Shown: positions 42,987 through 51,558 of the stretch, piece by piece
Position numbering within the stretch: position 1 is the stretch's first letter
Layout of the letters: every line of letters begins with the position of its first letter
DNA from: Pseudomonas lurida
GTDB lineage: Bacteria; Pseudomonadota; Gammaproteobacteria; Pseudomonadales; Pseudomonadaceae
Length of the DNA: 64,000 nucleotides
Direction of reading: 5' to 3'
Assembly (NCBI RefSeq): GCF_002563895.1
Contig: NZ_PDJB01000001.1
Coordinates: 2,525,501-2,589,500, forward strand
Program-made: the position numbers and the translations under genes
The notes under the pieces: generated by a model
The model's database searches: none
Told to the model about the DNA's origin: nothing
Seen by the model: only the letters and a program-made list of their open reading frames with translations

Positions 42987-43670
42987 TTACAGTCCCGTGG
43001 TGTCCTCGGTGGCATACATCCACCGCAGCAAGGAATGCCGTCCACTGATCCCCAGCTTGATCGCCGCACGCTTGAGGTAGCTCTCGATGGTGTTGACCTT
43101 CAACGCCAACTGCTCTGCCAACTCCGGTGCGGTACGCCCGGCCAGCAAGCCCACGCACACCTCAAGTTCACGGTTGGACAGGGTCAGCCCCGACTGCACC
43201 AACCGTTCTTCAATGCGCCGGCGCAGGGTTTCGATGCCCTGGTTCTCCGGTGTCATCGGCGCGCTGTCCTGGCGACAAGGCTGGATCGCGGCGATGTGCT
43301 TTTCGACCATGGGCAGCAGCAAGGTCGAGAAGTCCTGCAGCATGCTGCGTTCCTGTGGCGAGAAACTGTCGGACTGGTGTGAGCGATACACCGACAGTAC
43401 GTAGCGCACGTCGTCCCTGCGGCGGGTAAGGTGCAATTGTGCGGCGGGTTGTGCTTCGCCCAGGGTCGCGACCGAATCGGTATAGACCGGGCTGATCTTG
43501 CGCCGGGTCTGCCCGTCGGCACTCACTTGCAATTGCGTGATATGGGTGGCGTCCACTGCCAGTTGGGTCAGGATGAGGTCATGCAGCATGCGTGGGAAAT
43601 GGCGACTGCCGGTGCTGGCGATGACCTTGCCTATATGTGGGAACAGGTGTGAGTTCATCAGTTCGTCCAT
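42987..43670 (-). CDS. viscBCR: LuxR-type regulator flanking the lipopeptide genes
   Basis: The 227-residue product has a C-terminal LuxR/FixJ helix-turn-helix (about 163-222: LSNRELEVCVGLLAGRTAPE through NTIESYLKRAAIKLGI). I recognise neither an autoinducer-binding nor a receiver domain in the N-terminal part. That architecture is usual for regulators flanking lipopeptide synthetase operons, which activate viscA and viscBC downstream of GacA. It is convergent with macB. The start may be Met5 (43658) instead of Met1; neither has a strong ribosome site. The symbol is assigned from position. Confidence 0.82.
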   Translation of the reverse strand: MDELMNSHLFPHIGKVIASTGSRHFPRMLHDLILTQLAVDATHITQLQVSADGQTRRKISPVYTDSVATLGEAQPAAQLHLTRRRDDVRYVLSVYRSHQSDSFSPQERSMLQDFSTLLLPMVEKHIAAIQPCRQDSAPMTPENQGIETLRRRIEERLVQSGLTLSNRELEVCVGLLAGRTAPELAEQLALKVNTIESYLKRAAIKLGISGRHSLLRWMYATEDTTGL

Positions 43671-43749
43671 GAATTTCAGATGCAGGTATTCGGCGTTATA
43701 GCGGCGGGGATTAAGGTGCTAGCCAATGCGAATAACCTGCCGTGATAGT

Positions 43750-43794
43750 CCTTCCCGCCGCAACCTATGCTAGTACAGCCTGGCGGCGGGAAGG
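43750..43794. repeat. 12-bp perfect inverted repeat in the luxR/methionine-lyase gap
   Basis: CCTTCCCGCCGC (43750-43761) and GCGGCGGGAAGG (43783-43794) are separated by 21 bases. It lies about 80 bases upstream of the LuxR start and 23 bases past the methionine gamma-lyase stop. It could be a terminator stem without a T-run, or an operator. Confidence 0.6.
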
Positions 43795-43816
43795 GGATCC
43801 AATCTGAAAAAACCGA

Positions 43817-45052
43817 TTAAAAACTCACAAGCTTGGACGGGCGCTGCACCGCGCGCGTGCACTGGGCCAGTGCCTGTTGGACGTCCGCCAGCAGGTCGGC
43901 AACGTCCTCCAGCCCCACCGACAAACGCACCAGGCCCTCGCTGATCCCGTGCCGCGCGCGCTCCTCGGGGGTGTACGTGGAGTGGGTCATGCTCGCCGGG
44001 TGCTGGGCCAGTGACTCGGCATCCCCCAGGCTGACCGCACGCGTGAACAGCTTGAGTGCGTTCATGAAGCGCCGGCCGGTTTCGATCCCTCCCTTGAGTT
44101 CGAAGGCAATCATGCCGCCCGGCATTTTCATCTGCCGTGTCGCCAGTTCGTATTGCGGGAAAGAGCGCAGCCCAGGGTAAGTCACCCGCTCGACTGCCGG
44201 GTGCGCCTGCAAGGCTTCGGCCACGGCCTGCGCGTTGCTGCAATGGCGGTCCATGCGCAGGGCCAGGGTCTTAAGGCCGCGCATTAACAGTGAGGCGTCC
44301 TGTGGCGACATCACGGCGCCAGTCAGGTCCTTGAGGCCTTGCAGGCGGATACGCTGGGCCAGGGCCTGGTTGCTCACGGCGATGCCCGCGGTGATGTCAC
44401 CGTGGCCGCTGAGGTACTTGGTGGCCGAATGCACTACCACATCGGCGCCGAGGTCGAGGGGGCGTTGCAGGTACGGGGTGCAGTAGGTGTTGTCGACCAC
44501 CACGGTGACGTTGGGCTGCTGGTGGGCGATGGCCGCCACGGCGGCGATATCCACCAGTTGCAGGTTGGGATTGGCCGGGGTTTCGCAATAGATCATGCGG
44601 GTGGCGGGACAGAGCGCCGCTCGCAGGGCTGCCAGGTCCGTGAGGTCGACGTGGCGTACCTTGATACCGAATTCGCCGATGCCATGGTGCAGCAGGGCAA
44701 AGGTGCAGCCATACAGGGTCTGGCTGACAATCACCTCATCCCCGGGGCGCAGCAGGGTCCAGAACGTTGCGGCAATCGCCCCCATGCCGGAGCTGAATGC
44801 CACCGCCGCCTCACCGTTTTCCAGGGTCGCCATGCGCGATTCGAGCAGCGCCAAGGTCGGGTTGGAGATGCGCGTATAGAAGTGTCCGCTGGCTTCGCCG
44901 GCAAAACACGCCGCGCCGTATTCGGCGGTGGGGAAGGCGAAGGTGGCGGACAGGTAGATCGGCGGAACGAGCGCGCCGTGATGGTCCTTGGGGTCATAGC
45001 CGTGGTGGATGGCGCGGGTGGAAAAGCCGAATGCTTGGTGTTTATTGTTCAT
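43817..45052 (-). CDS. mdeA: L-methionine gamma-lyase
   Basis: The 411-residue PLP enzyme closely matches P. putida methionine gamma-lyase as I remember it. It shares the start region GFxTRAIHHGYDP, the signature YGCTF with the catalytic Cys116 special to this family, and the PLP lysine in SATKYLSGHGD (about residue 212). It splits methionine to methanethiol, ammonia and 2-oxobutyrate in the cytoplasm. It is divergent from an Lrp-family regulator, as in the mdeR-mdeA pair. Cystathionine gamma-lyase is less likely because Cys116 is present. Confidence 0.92.
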   Translation of the reverse strand: MNNKHQAFGFSTRAIHHGYDPKDHHGALVPPIYLSATFAFPTAEYGAACFAGEASGHFYTRISNPTLALLESRMATLENGEAAVAFSSGMGAIAATFWTLLRPGDEVIVSQTLYGCTFALLHHGIGEFGIKVRHVDLTDLAALRAALCPATRMIYCETPANPNLQLVDIAAVAAIAHQQPNVTVVVDNTYCTPYLQRPLDLGADVVVHSATKYLSGHGDITAGIAVSNQALAQRIRLQGLKDLTGAVMSPQDASLLMRGLKTLALRMDRHCSNAQAVAEALQAHPAVERVTYPGLRSFPQYELATRQMKMPGGMIAFELKGGIETGRRFMNALKLFTRAVSLGDAESLAQHPASMTHSTYTPEERARHGISEGLVRLSVGLEDVADLLADVQQALAQCTRAVQRPSKLVSF

Positions 45053-45106
45053 GTCGGGCGCTCCTTATTTCCTACAATGCTATGCTCATAACCAGAGATG
45101 AACCTT

Positions 45107-45117
45107 GCAATATTTGC
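45107..45117. promoter_or_regulatory. Small palindrome between the mdeA and mdeR homologues
   Basis: GCAA-TAT-TTGC is centred in the 123-base divergent intergenic region. It could be part of an Lrp-type operator. Short palindromes arise by chance, so this is a weak call. Confidence 0.3.
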
Positions 45118-45175
45118 CGTAAATTCCCGCGTATGGGGATGAAAACCCGCTAAAAACAACAATCAGAGGCAAGCC

Positions 45176-45646
45176 ATGCCCATCATCCTGGATCGTACCG
45201 ACAAAGCCCTTTTAAACGCGTTGCAAGCCAATGCCCGTCTGACGGTGGCCGAACTGGCCGATCGCGTCTCCCTGACCACCTCACCGTGCTGGCGTCGGGT
45301 GCGCAACCTCGAAGAGAGCGGCGTCATCAGCGGTTACCAGGCGATCCTCTCGCCCAAGGCCCTGGGGTATGGGGTGACCGCGTTTGTCAGCATCATGATG
45401 GAGAGCCACACCCAGGACATTGCCCGGGCCTTCGAACAGCGCCTGCTGGAGATACCGGAAGTGGTGGCGTGCCATAACGTCTCGGGGCGCTATGACTTTT
45501 TGCTGGAAGTGGTGGCGAAGGACCTGGAATCGTTTGGCGAGTTTGCGCGCGAGGTGCTGCAGACGCTGCCTTGCGTCAAGGAGATCTATTCGAGTTTTTC
45601 CTACAAGTCAGTGCGGCCATTGCGTGTGATTCCCTTGCCCGGTTGA
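45176..45646 (+). CDS. mdeR: Lrp/AsnC-family regulator of methionine gamma-lyase
   Basis: 156 residues form an N-terminal winged helix (about 5-60, with LTVAELADRVSLTTSPCWRR as the recognition region) and a C-terminal RAM effector-binding domain. A plausible ribosome site (AGAGG) precedes ATG 45176. Its divergent placement next to the lyase is that of P. putida MdeR, the activator of mdeA responding to methionine. The symbol is by synteny and family. Confidence 0.85.
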   Translation: MPIILDRTDKALLNALQANARLTVAELADRVSLTTSPCWRRVRNLEESGVISGYQAILSPKALGYGVTAFVSIMMESHTQDIARAFEQRLLEIPEVVACHNVSGRYDFLLEVVAKDLESFGEFAREVLQTLPCVKEIYSSFSYKSVRPLRVIPLPG

Positions 45647-45743
45647 CACATTGGCTACCTGATCTTCCCCAGAATTGGATATTCCTCGCACCGCGTCGGG
45701 TGACTAATCTAGCCACCAATCCCCACCGTTCTGGAGCTTCATC

Positions 45744-46181
45744 ATGCACACCCGTACCGATTTCTACACCGCCTCCCCAGACGCCATGAAAGCCATGCTC
45801 GCCCTCGAAGCCGCGGTCGGCAAACTGTCTATCGAACTGCCGCTGCTGGAGTTGGTGCGCCTGCGCGTTTCGCAGATCAACGGCTGCGCTTTCTGCCTCG
45901 ACATGCATACCGCCGATGCACGCAAGGGGGGCGAGACCGAGCGCCGCTTGTACACCGTGTCGGCCTGGCGTGAAACGCCGTTTTTCACCCCGCGTGAGCG
46001 CGCCGCCCTGGCGTGGGCCGAAAGCCTGACCCTGCTCAGCCAGACCCACGCTCCAGATGAGGACTTCAACGCACTGGCGGCCGAGTTCAGCCCTCAGGAG
46101 CAGGTTGACCTCAGCGTGGCAATCGCCACCATCAACAGCTGGAACCGCCTCGCCGTGGGTTTCCGCAAGATGCCTAAATAA
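45744..46181 (+). CDS. Carboxymuconolactone decarboxylase-family (AhpD-like) protein
   Basis: The 145-residue protein has the AhpD-type redox motif CxxCxxxH in NGCAFCLDMHTADAR (about residues 48-62), inside an all-helical CMD fold. Family members are peroxidase-like antioxidants or decarboxylases; this subgroup is often annotated as alkylhydroperoxidase. Ends 4 bases before the stop codon of the convergent AraC gene. No substrate can be assigned. Confidence 0.85.
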   Translation: MHTRTDFYTASPDAMKAMLALEAAVGKLSIELPLLELVRLRVSQINGCAFCLDMHTADARKGGETERRLYTVSAWRETPFFTPRERAALAWAESLTLLSQTHAPDEDFNALAAEFSPQEQVDLSVAIATINSWNRLAVGFRKMPK

Positions 46182-46185
46182 GGAC

Positions 46186-46974
46186 TCAGCCTGCTTTGAA
46201 ATAGCCCCGCGGCGTGGTGCCGGTCATGCCCTTGAAGAAGGCGATCAACGCGCTGTCGCTGGCAAACCCCAGTTCAAAGGCGCAGTACCCGAGGTTGCGC
46301 CCAGTGGCGAGCAGCTCGATGACACGCATCAACCGCCACTGCTGGCGCCATTGCTGATACCCAAGGCCGGTTTCCCGCAGGAAGATCCGGCCGATGGTCT
46401 TGGCACTGGCGCCGATCTGCTTTTCCAGGTCCTGCAGCGTGGGCGGCAATCGATCCAGGTTGGCCAGCAATGGCGCCAAGCGCTTGTCCCGTGGCAAGGG
46501 CAGGAGCATCGGTTGCTCGGCCGCACCCTGTATTTCTTCCAGGCACAATGCCAGCAACTGCGCGTATCGGCCGGTGTGCCAATCGGTCTCGAAGGGCGCC
46601 ATGGCCATCGGTTCCAGCACCGCCCGCAGTAAAACGCTCACTTCGATCACCCGCACCTGGTTCGGCAATTGGGCTGCGACGGCCGGGCTAAGGTACACCG
46701 AGCGATAATCGACGGCCTTGCTCATCACCGCGCGGTGATGCACGCCGCACGGTATCCACGCCGCGCGGGTCGGCGGCAACAGGCACAGTTGATTGTCCAG
46801 GGTAATGCGGGTGCAGCCCTGCTGGGTAAACAACAGTTGACCGCGGCGGTGGTGGTGCAGGCCGGAGTCGTGGTCGCCGAGCAGGGCGGCGATGCCAATG
46901 ACGGGCGCCTGGTAGCTGTCCGGGTCGAACGATGCGTCGGCGGCGAGCCAAGCCATGGATTTGTCCGATTTCAT
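46186..46974 (-). CDS. AraC-family regulator of the adjacent MFS gene
   Basis: 262 residues comprise a cupin-type N-terminal sensor (GLHHHRRGQLLFTQQG) and a C-terminal double helix-turn-helix (LGYCAFELGFASDSALIAFF then GTTPRGYF). I start at Met 46974. Upstream in-frame codons to 47064 run over the start of the divergent MFS gene. The arrangement, a cupin-AraC regulator divergent from an MFS exporter, resembles the NimR/NimT type of drug-responsive pair. The inducer is unknown. Confidence 0.82.
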   Translation of the reverse strand: MKSDKSMAWLAADASFDPDSYQAPVIGIAALLGDHDSGLHHHRRGQLLFTQQGCTRITLDNQLCLLPPTRAAWIPCGVHHRAVMSKAVDYRSVYLSPAVAAQLPNQVRVIEVSVLLRAVLEPMAMAPFETDWHTGRYAQLLALCLEEIQGAAEQPMLLPLPRDKRLAPLLANLDRLPPTLQDLEKQIGASAKTIGRIFLRETGLGYQQWRQQWRLMRVIELLATGRNLGYCAFELGFASDSALIAFFKGMTGTTPRGYFKAG

Positions 46975-47057
46975 GGGTAAGTTGTCGAAGTTTGGATAAT
47001 ACCCCAGGCCGTGCTGCTTAGAATCCTTGCGCTTGTCTTCCCGTGAAGGTCTTGTGC

Positions 47058-48188
47058 ATGACATCGAAAAACTTGCTGGTGCTGGCCGTGGCGTTGCTGA
47101 TGTTCCCGCAACTGGCCCAAACCCTCTATAGCCCGGCCCTGGGCGATATCGGCCAGGCCTTCGCGGTCGGGCCTGAACGCGCCGGGCAAACCCTGTCGGT
47201 GTACTTCCTGGCGTTTGCGCTGGGCGTGGTGGTATGGGGCCGGTTGTGTGATCGCTGGGGCCGACGCCCGGTGATGTTGGCCGGGCTGGGGTTGTATGTT
47301 GCTGCCACGCTGCTGGCCTTGAGTGTGAGCACGTTCAACAGCTTGCTGCTGGCCCAGGCCATTGCGGCCTTCGGTGCGGCGGTCGGTTCGGTCGCTACGC
47401 AGACGCTGTTGCGCGACCGCTTCCACGGCGCACAGTTGGGCCAGGTGTTTTCCGTGATGGGCATTGCCCTGGCTGCCAGCCCGGCACTTGGCCTGTTCAG
47501 TGGCGCGACCCTGGTGCAGTACGCCGGCTATCGCGGCATGCTCGTGGGCCTGCTGGTGATGGCTGCGGTATTGTGGGCCGCCTGCGTGTGGGCGTTGCCC
47601 GAGACGCGGCCGGCGTGCTTGCCGACATCACCCCTGGGGCAAACCGTGGGCCTGATGCTCAGGGACGCCGAGGTCTGGCGCTCCGTCGGCCTGGTGGCGG
47701 CGTTCAATATTGCGCTGTTTGGCTACTACAGCGTGGGGCCGTTTATCTTCACGCGGCTGGGGTTGTCTGCTGCCGAATTCGGCTACAGCGGTGTGCTGCT
47801 GGCGCTTGGGTCGGGGCTTGGGGCATGGCTGAACAAGGCCTTGCTCAAGCGTGGCATGAATGGCGAGCAGTTGGTGCTGGCCGCTGCCGGGGTGGCGCTG
47901 TTGGGCGGTCTTTCAGTGCTGCTGCTGCAGGACAGCTGGTTGTTCGTATGGCCGATGCTGCTGGTGGTGCTGGCGTTCGGCATGGCGATCCCCAACGTGC
48001 TGGGGGCGGCGCTGGTGGCTTATCAAGATCGCCTGGGCACCGCCGCAGCGGTATTTGGCTTGCTCTACTATCTGGTGATTGGCGCCGGGCTGACCCTGGT
48101 CGCCTGGGCGCAGGACCTTGGCTGGAGCCTTTTGACTTGCGGCCTGGCGGCGCTGTGGCTGGCAGCGCCGCGGGTGTTCAGAAGTTGA
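47058..48188 (+). CDS. MFS transporter, Bcr/CflA-like
   Basis: 376 residues contain about 12 hydrophobic segments. The loop 2-3 motif GRLCDRWGRRPVML marks the major facilitator superfamily, drug:H+ antiporter type. GAAGG lies 8 bases before ATG 47058; the GTG at 47043 would disrupt this. It is probably controlled by the divergent AraC gene. The 3' end overlaps the convergent TonB-receptor gene by 11 bases. It could export a drug or, given the receptor neighbour, a siderophore. Confidence 0.85.
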   Translation: MTSKNLLVLAVALLMFPQLAQTLYSPALGDIGQAFAVGPERAGQTLSVYFLAFALGVVVWGRLCDRWGRRPVMLAGLGLYVAATLLALSVSTFNSLLLAQAIAAFGAAVGSVATQTLLRDRFHGAQLGQVFSVMGIALAASPALGLFSGATLVQYAGYRGMLVGLLVMAAVLWAACVWALPETRPACLPTSPLGQTVGLMLRDAEVWRSVGLVAAFNIALFGYYSVGPFIFTRLGLSAAEFGYSGVLLALGSGLGAWLNKALLKRGMNGEQLVLAAAGVALLGGLSVLLLQDSWLFVWPMLLVVLAFGMAIPNVLGAALVAYQDRLGTAAAVFGLLYYLVIGAGLTLVAWAQDLGWSLLTCGLAALWLAAPRVFRS

Positions 48189-50340
48189 CCGAAGCACTCA
48201 GGCGCGCCGTCAGCGGCGCGCCCTGGAACAGGTAGTCATCGCCCATGTACTCGCCCGCGTCGCGCCAGTAGCGCTTGTCGAACAGGTTGTCGACGCTCAG
48301 GCGAAAGACCGTTTCATAGCCGTCGACCTGGGTGGTGTAGCGGCTGCCCACATTCACCACCGCGTAATCCCCCACTTCCACATTGCCGGTGCGGTTGGCG
48401 TACTTCTTGGCGCTGTATTGCACGCCGCCCAGCACTGCCAGGCCGTTGACCCAGGGCAGGGCATAGTCGGCGTAGACACTGGCGCGCAGTGTGGGCACGT
48501 TGATCGCCTGGTGACCCTCGTAGTCAGGCGTGCCGCTGCCGGTGACCCGCGCGCGAATCGCCGCCACGCTGGTTGCGATTTGCAGGCGCTCGGTGGCCCA
48601 GCCGTTGGCCGACAATTCCAGTCCGGTGTTCTTTTGCTCGCCCTGTTGCACATAGGTGAAGCCTGCGCCATCGGGCTTGGCGTACTGGTAGGCCTGGCGG
48701 GTCTGGAACACCGCGGCGGCAAAGCTGATACGGCGCCAGTCGTATTTTACGCCGGCTTCGATTTGCCGTGAGGTGGTGGGCGCCAGGGTCTCATCCGCGT
48801 TGCTCGCGAACCACGGCGCAGTGCCGCCCAGGGACACGCCTTTGCTGTAGCTGGTGTAGAGCGAGATGGTCTCGACGGGTTGATAGATCAACGATGCCTG
48901 CGGCAGGAACACGTATTGCTGGGTGTGGCGTACCTGACTCCCCGTACCGCTGTCGAACGCTTTTTCATCCAGGCGCACTTCGCGCCCGCCGAGGATGGTT
49001 TGCCATTGCTCGTTGAAGCGGATGCGGTCCGTGACGAACAGGCCGTATTGGCGGCTGTCGAGGTTTCGGTGACTGTCGTTCAGTGGTTTGTCGGTGGGGG
49101 TGAAGCTTGGTACATCTTCATCGATATTGGCGGTGCCGATGAACTCGTTCACCGATTTGCGCTTGTCGATCACGCGGCGCAAGGCACTGGTGCCGAAGGT
49201 CAATTCATGGCCGATGCCGCCGGTGTCGAACAACCCGGTCATGGCCGCCTGCACTTCGTCATCGCGGCGGGTATCGTCGGGGCTGCGGTAGTCGTAGACG
49301 TCGTAATTGCCTTCAGGGCTGAAGTAATTCGGCACGCTCGATGAACTGCAACTGGCCGACCCATAGCATCCCCATGCAAACGAACTGTAGTCATCAATCA
49401 CCACCTTGCTGCGCGCCGCGCTCACGCTGCCTTTCCACTGGTCGCTGAAACGGTATTCGAACTTGCCGTTGAGGTTCAGCGAATCAATGCCCACCTGCCT
49501 CGAACCGGTCTGGTGCCCCAGCAGCTTTTTCGGCGACGCACCGTGTGGCACTTCAGTGCCGCCCAGCAACTGGTAGCCGGGCACCGAGCGTTGCTGCTTG
49601 TCCTGGTACTCGGCATCCAGTTGCAAGACGGCGTTGGGGCTGATGTTCCAGTCAAAGGCCAGGGACACGAAATCACGCTGCCCATTGGCGTGCTCCACGT
49701 AGGAGTTGAGGTCTTCATGGGCCACGTTGGCGCGCAGGCCGAACTGTTGCTCACTGCCAAACCAGCCGCCGACGTCGGTGGCGATATAACCGCTGCCGCG
49801 ATCGTCGGTGGAGACGGTCACCGAGCGCACATCTTCCGGGCGCTTGGTGACGTAGTTGATCACGCCGCTCGGCTCGGAGATCCCGCTCTGCAGGCCCGCC
49901 AGGCCCTTGAGCACTTCCACCTGCTGCTTGTTTTCCAGCGCGACATTTTGCTCGCCAGTGATGGTGCGCCCATTGATCTTGTAGCTGCTCGCGGCATTCA
50001 GCGAAAAACCGCGCACCACGAAGTTTTCGTAGTAGCCGATAGGGGCATAGCTGTCGCCCACCGAGGCGTCGTTGCGCAGCACTTCACTGAGCAGGCGCGC
50101 CTGCTGGTCCTTGATCAGGGTGGCGTTGATCACGGTGATCGAGGCCGGGGTGTCCAGCAGCGGCGCGTCATCGAAACCGCCCACCGAGGCGGTTTCACTG
50201 CGGTAGCCGGACTCATCCTGGCCCTGGACCTTGACCGCCGGCAGTTCGATTTCAGCCGCCAGGCTGCTGCCGATGCCACCGCTGAGCAGCAGGCCGAGGG
50301 CGAAACGTGAGGTGACGACGGGACGAAAACGCAAAACCAT
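48178..50340 (-). CDS. TonB-dependent siderophore receptor without signalling domain
   Basis: The 720-residue product has a signal peptide ending near GSSLAAEIE, followed at once by a plug domain (LLDTPASITVIN, VRGFSLNAASSYKINGR, EVLKGLAGLQSG). A 22-strand barrel ends in Phe (ARLSASVNF). There is no STN domain, so it does not signal to a sigma factor. The plug pattern is that of the catecholate/hydroxamate siderophore receptor family (TIGR01783-like). A Fur-like palindrome lies 70 bases upstream. No biosynthesis genes are adjacent, so it probably takes up a foreign siderophore. Confidence 0.88.
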   Translation of the reverse strand: MVLRFRPVVTSRFALGLLLSGGIGSSLAAEIELPAVKVQGQDESGYRSETASVGGFDDAPLLDTPASITVINATLIKDQQARLLSEVLRNDASVGDSYAPIGYYENFVVRGFSLNAASSYKINGRTITGEQNVALENKQQVEVLKGLAGLQSGISEPSGVINYVTKRPEDVRSVTVSTDDRGSGYIATDVGGWFGSEQQFGLRANVAHEDLNSYVEHANGQRDFVSLAFDWNISPNAVLQLDAEYQDKQQRSVPGYQLLGGTEVPHGASPKKLLGHQTGSRQVGIDSLNLNGKFEYRFSDQWKGSVSAARSKVVIDDYSSFAWGCYGSASCSSSSVPNYFSPEGNYDVYDYRSPDDTRRDDEVQAAMTGLFDTGGIGHELTFGTSALRRVIDKRKSVNEFIGTANIDEDVPSFTPTDKPLNDSHRNLDSRQYGLFVTDRIRFNEQWQTILGGREVRLDEKAFDSGTGSQVRHTQQYVFLPQASLIYQPVETISLYTSYSKGVSLGGTAPWFASNADETLAPTTSRQIEAGVKYDWRRISFAAAVFQTRQAYQYAKPDGAGFTYVQQGEQKNTGLELSANGWATERLQIATSVAAIRARVTGSGTPDYEGHQAINVPTLRASVYADYALPWVNGLAVLGGVQYSAKKYANRTGNVEVGDYAVVNVGSRYTTQVDGYETVFRLSVDNLFDKRYWRDAGEYMGDDYLFQGAPLTARLSASVNF

Positions 50341-50411
50341 GGGGGCAGGGCCTTAAAGCGCAGGGCGGGGGGCGCATAAGCTAGGCATATGCGTGCACTT
50401 TTACAAGTTTT

Positions 50412-50426
50412 CGAGAATGATTCGCG
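50412..50426 (-). promoter_or_regulatory. Fur-like 7-1-7 palindrome upstream of the TonB receptor
   Basis: CGAGAATGATTCGCG matches TGATAATNATTATCA at 9 of 14 specified bases, keeping GA-AAT-ATT-C. It lies about 70-85 bases before the receptor start. Plausible but degenerate. Confidence 0.4.
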
Positions 50427-50522
50427 GCTTGGGGGGTGCGTAGGAGCCGGCGTGCTGGCAATGAGGCCCTTGAGTCGTACAGTGAAATCGAGGGCCTGCC
50501 AGCGTCTAGGGGGGAGTGTGGG

Positions 50523-51419
50523 TCAGGGCTGGCGCTTGAGGGTTTCGCTCGGCAGTTCCTTGAACAGGGCACGATAGCTATGGGAAAACCGTCCCAGGTG
50601 CCAGAACGACCAATTCATCGCCACCTCGGCGACGGTGCAATCCGGTGAGCCCAACAACTCCCGTCGTGCGCCGTTCAACCGGCGCAACCGCAACCACTGC
50701 GCCGGGCTCATGCCGGTGTAGGTCTTGAACCCCTGTTGCAACTGACGCAGCGGTACGCCGGCGATCCGCGCCAGTTCCAGCAGGTTGACGGTCTCGTCCG
50801 GCGCATCCGCCGCCCATTCGCCAATGCGCGCCATCAGCCGGCGTTCTTCGCTGCGCCGCTGCAAGGAGTGGCGGTCCAGGCACACGCAGGCGTTGTCGAG
50901 GATGAACAGGCAATCGTCAAGCAGTTGCTGGGTGAGGGCGTCACGGCTGGCAGGGTCGATCTCGGCGGACAAGCGCGTGAGGGTGCCACTCAACCAACGG
51001 CTGAACAGCGCATTCTGCTGGCACGTCAGCGGCGCCATGAACAAGCCTTCGAGTTTTGTCACGTCCAGCCCGTGGCGCTGCACGAACTGCGGCCCGAACA
51101 CCACCGCCACTTCACGGTAGTTTTCCGGCGTGATCCAGGTGTTGCGGCTTTCGCCATTGAGCATGTACAGCGCGTTGTCGCTGCCGTCGAAACAGAACGC
51201 CAGCGAGCCTGGCGGGGCATTGAAATGCTGCTCTACGCGGGTGTTCATGCACTCCTCGTACACCTCCACGCCTTGCAGGTCGAGGTAGCGGATCTGCCCG
51301 GCAAAATGCCCAGGAGACATCTGCTGGTATTGCTGCACCCAGCCGGGTGTTGCACTGCATTGGGCGGCCACATCACCGGTGGTGAAGGCCTGTACGCGCA
51401 AAGCTGTAGCCTGTGTCAT
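50523..51419 (-). CDS. AraC-family regulator next to the polyamine genes
   Basis: 298 residues have a C-terminal AraC DNA-binding domain (from about residue 205: VNLLELARIAGVPLRQLQQG, then FWHLGRFSHSYRALFKELPS). The N-terminal ligand domain resembles the EutR-like group. It is divergent from the glutamylpolyamine synthetase-like gene, which suggests control of that operon by an amine. No direct evidence for the ligand. Confidence 0.8.
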   Translation of the reverse strand: MTQATALRVQAFTTGDVAAQCSATPGWVQQYQQMSPGHFAGQIRYLDLQGVEVYEECMNTRVEQHFNAPPGSLAFCFDGSDNALYMLNGESRNTWITPENYREVAVVFGPQFVQRHGLDVTKLEGLFMAPLTCQQNALFSRWLSGTLTRLSAEIDPASRDALTQQLLDDCLFILDNACVCLDRHSLQRRSEERRLMARIGEWAADAPDETVNLLELARIAGVPLRQLQQGFKTYTGMSPAQWLRLRRLNGARRELLGSPDCTVAEVAMNWSFWHLGRFSHSYRALFKELPSETLKRQP

Positions 51420-51558
51420 GGTTGACCTGGGCGCACTCTATTGGTGCGTTGCGGTGGGTGCAAAGTGGATAGATGCCGCCGTGCGGCCGCATCAAGATAG
51501 ACCTCAATGCGCGAGGAGTACAAGCCGGCGCATGCACCCAACCCATGACGAGGTCCTT

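Noticed and set aside
42987..43670. The LuxR gene as a quorum-sensing (AHL) receptor.
   Set aside because: I see no autoinducer-binding domain residues and no luxI-type synthase in the window.
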